From NCBI GenBank assembly GCA_003229755.1, contig QIFJ01000289.1:1-5249 (forward strand): a stretch of DNA of 5,249 bases. The letters run 5' to 3'. The position numbers and the translations under genes are program-made. Below are positions 5,139-5,249 of this stretch, piece by piece. This DNA comes from Pseudomonadota bacterium (GTDB taxonomy: Bacteria; BMS3Abin14). Numbering within the stretch: the stretch's first letter is position 1; the number at the start of each line of letters is the position of its first letter. Under the pieces are notes generated by a model. It worked only from the letters and a program-made list of their open reading frames with translations. It was not told where the DNA came from and did not search any database.

Positions 5139-5249
5139 GTTGAAATTAATTTGATAATATTCTCGATAGTTTCATCCGGGTTCAGGGAGAGTTCCGGAAG
5201 ATCATATCCGGCATCCGCTATTTCCCTCTGCATCCTTATGTACAAAGGC
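5120..5249 (-). CDS. C-terminal 42 codons of an unidentified protein (gene enters from the right edge)
   Basis: A minus-strand frame is open from the window edge (first full codon at 5248) to a TGA at 5122-5120. The visible residues include YIRMQREIADAGYDLPEL, then SLNPDETIENIIKLI, and a serine-rich tail STSRSLS. The charged amphipathic segment, then a short strand, a Pro-Asp turn and a closing helix, is reminiscent of the last segment of P-loop nucleotide or APS kinases, where an acidic residue precedes the final helix. This is only a resemblance and I do not assign a function. The last few codons lie in the dispersed repeat at 5094-5138. The trpB operon downstream is separated from it by over 600 bp and a terminator, so this gene is not part of that operon. 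Confidence 0.6.
   Translation of the reverse strand, partial: PLYIRMQREIADAGYDLPELSLNPDETIENIIKLISTSRSLS

Overview
The window carries a compact gene cluster read entirely on the minus strand, from a Gram-negative (diderm) bacterium. The diderm call rests on an LptD outer-membrane assembly protein. The gene order resembles the trpFBA-accD-folC cluster known from proteobacteria. The intergenic repeats look like the 'CACCACAGAG.CACAGAGAACAC' / 'CACGCAAAG.CGCAAAG' families that I associate with Deltaproteobacteria (Desulfobacterota) and related phyla. I read the source as a deltaproteobacterium-like organism with moderate-to-high G+C. That placement is an inference and I hold it loosely.

Layout in the direction of transcription (right to left): (1) 5249-5120, the C-terminal 42 codons of an unidentified gene that enters from outside the window. 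(2) 5138-4840, a mosaic of degenerate dispersed repeats in both orientations. (3) 4810-4651, a G+C-rich stretch full of inverted repeats that ends in a good Rho-independent terminator. (4) 4650-4492, the upstream region of the next operon, with a perfect 23-bp tandem duplication containing -10-like sequences. (5) 4491-3139, a TrpB2-type tryptophan synthase beta chain. (6) 3129-2278, accD. (7) 2281-1025, folC. (8) 1028-1, the N-terminal 342 codons of lptD, which runs off the left edge.

The four genes trpB2-accD-folC-lptD are packed tightly: a 9-bp gap, then an ATGA overlap, then a TTGA overlap. They very probably form one transcript with translational coupling. Their functions differ: tryptophan or indole metabolism, the first committed step of fatty acid synthesis, folate polyglutamylation, and lipopolysaccharide export. 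The common thread is growth-linked anabolism, with AccD and LptD both serving envelope construction.

I see no undescribed defence, mobile or signalling system. The points most worth a second look are the lone trpB2 sitting where trpFBA usually precedes accD-folC, the structured non-coding block with its terminator, the tandem promoter-region duplication, and the repeat that appears to supply the last codons and stop of the upstream gene.
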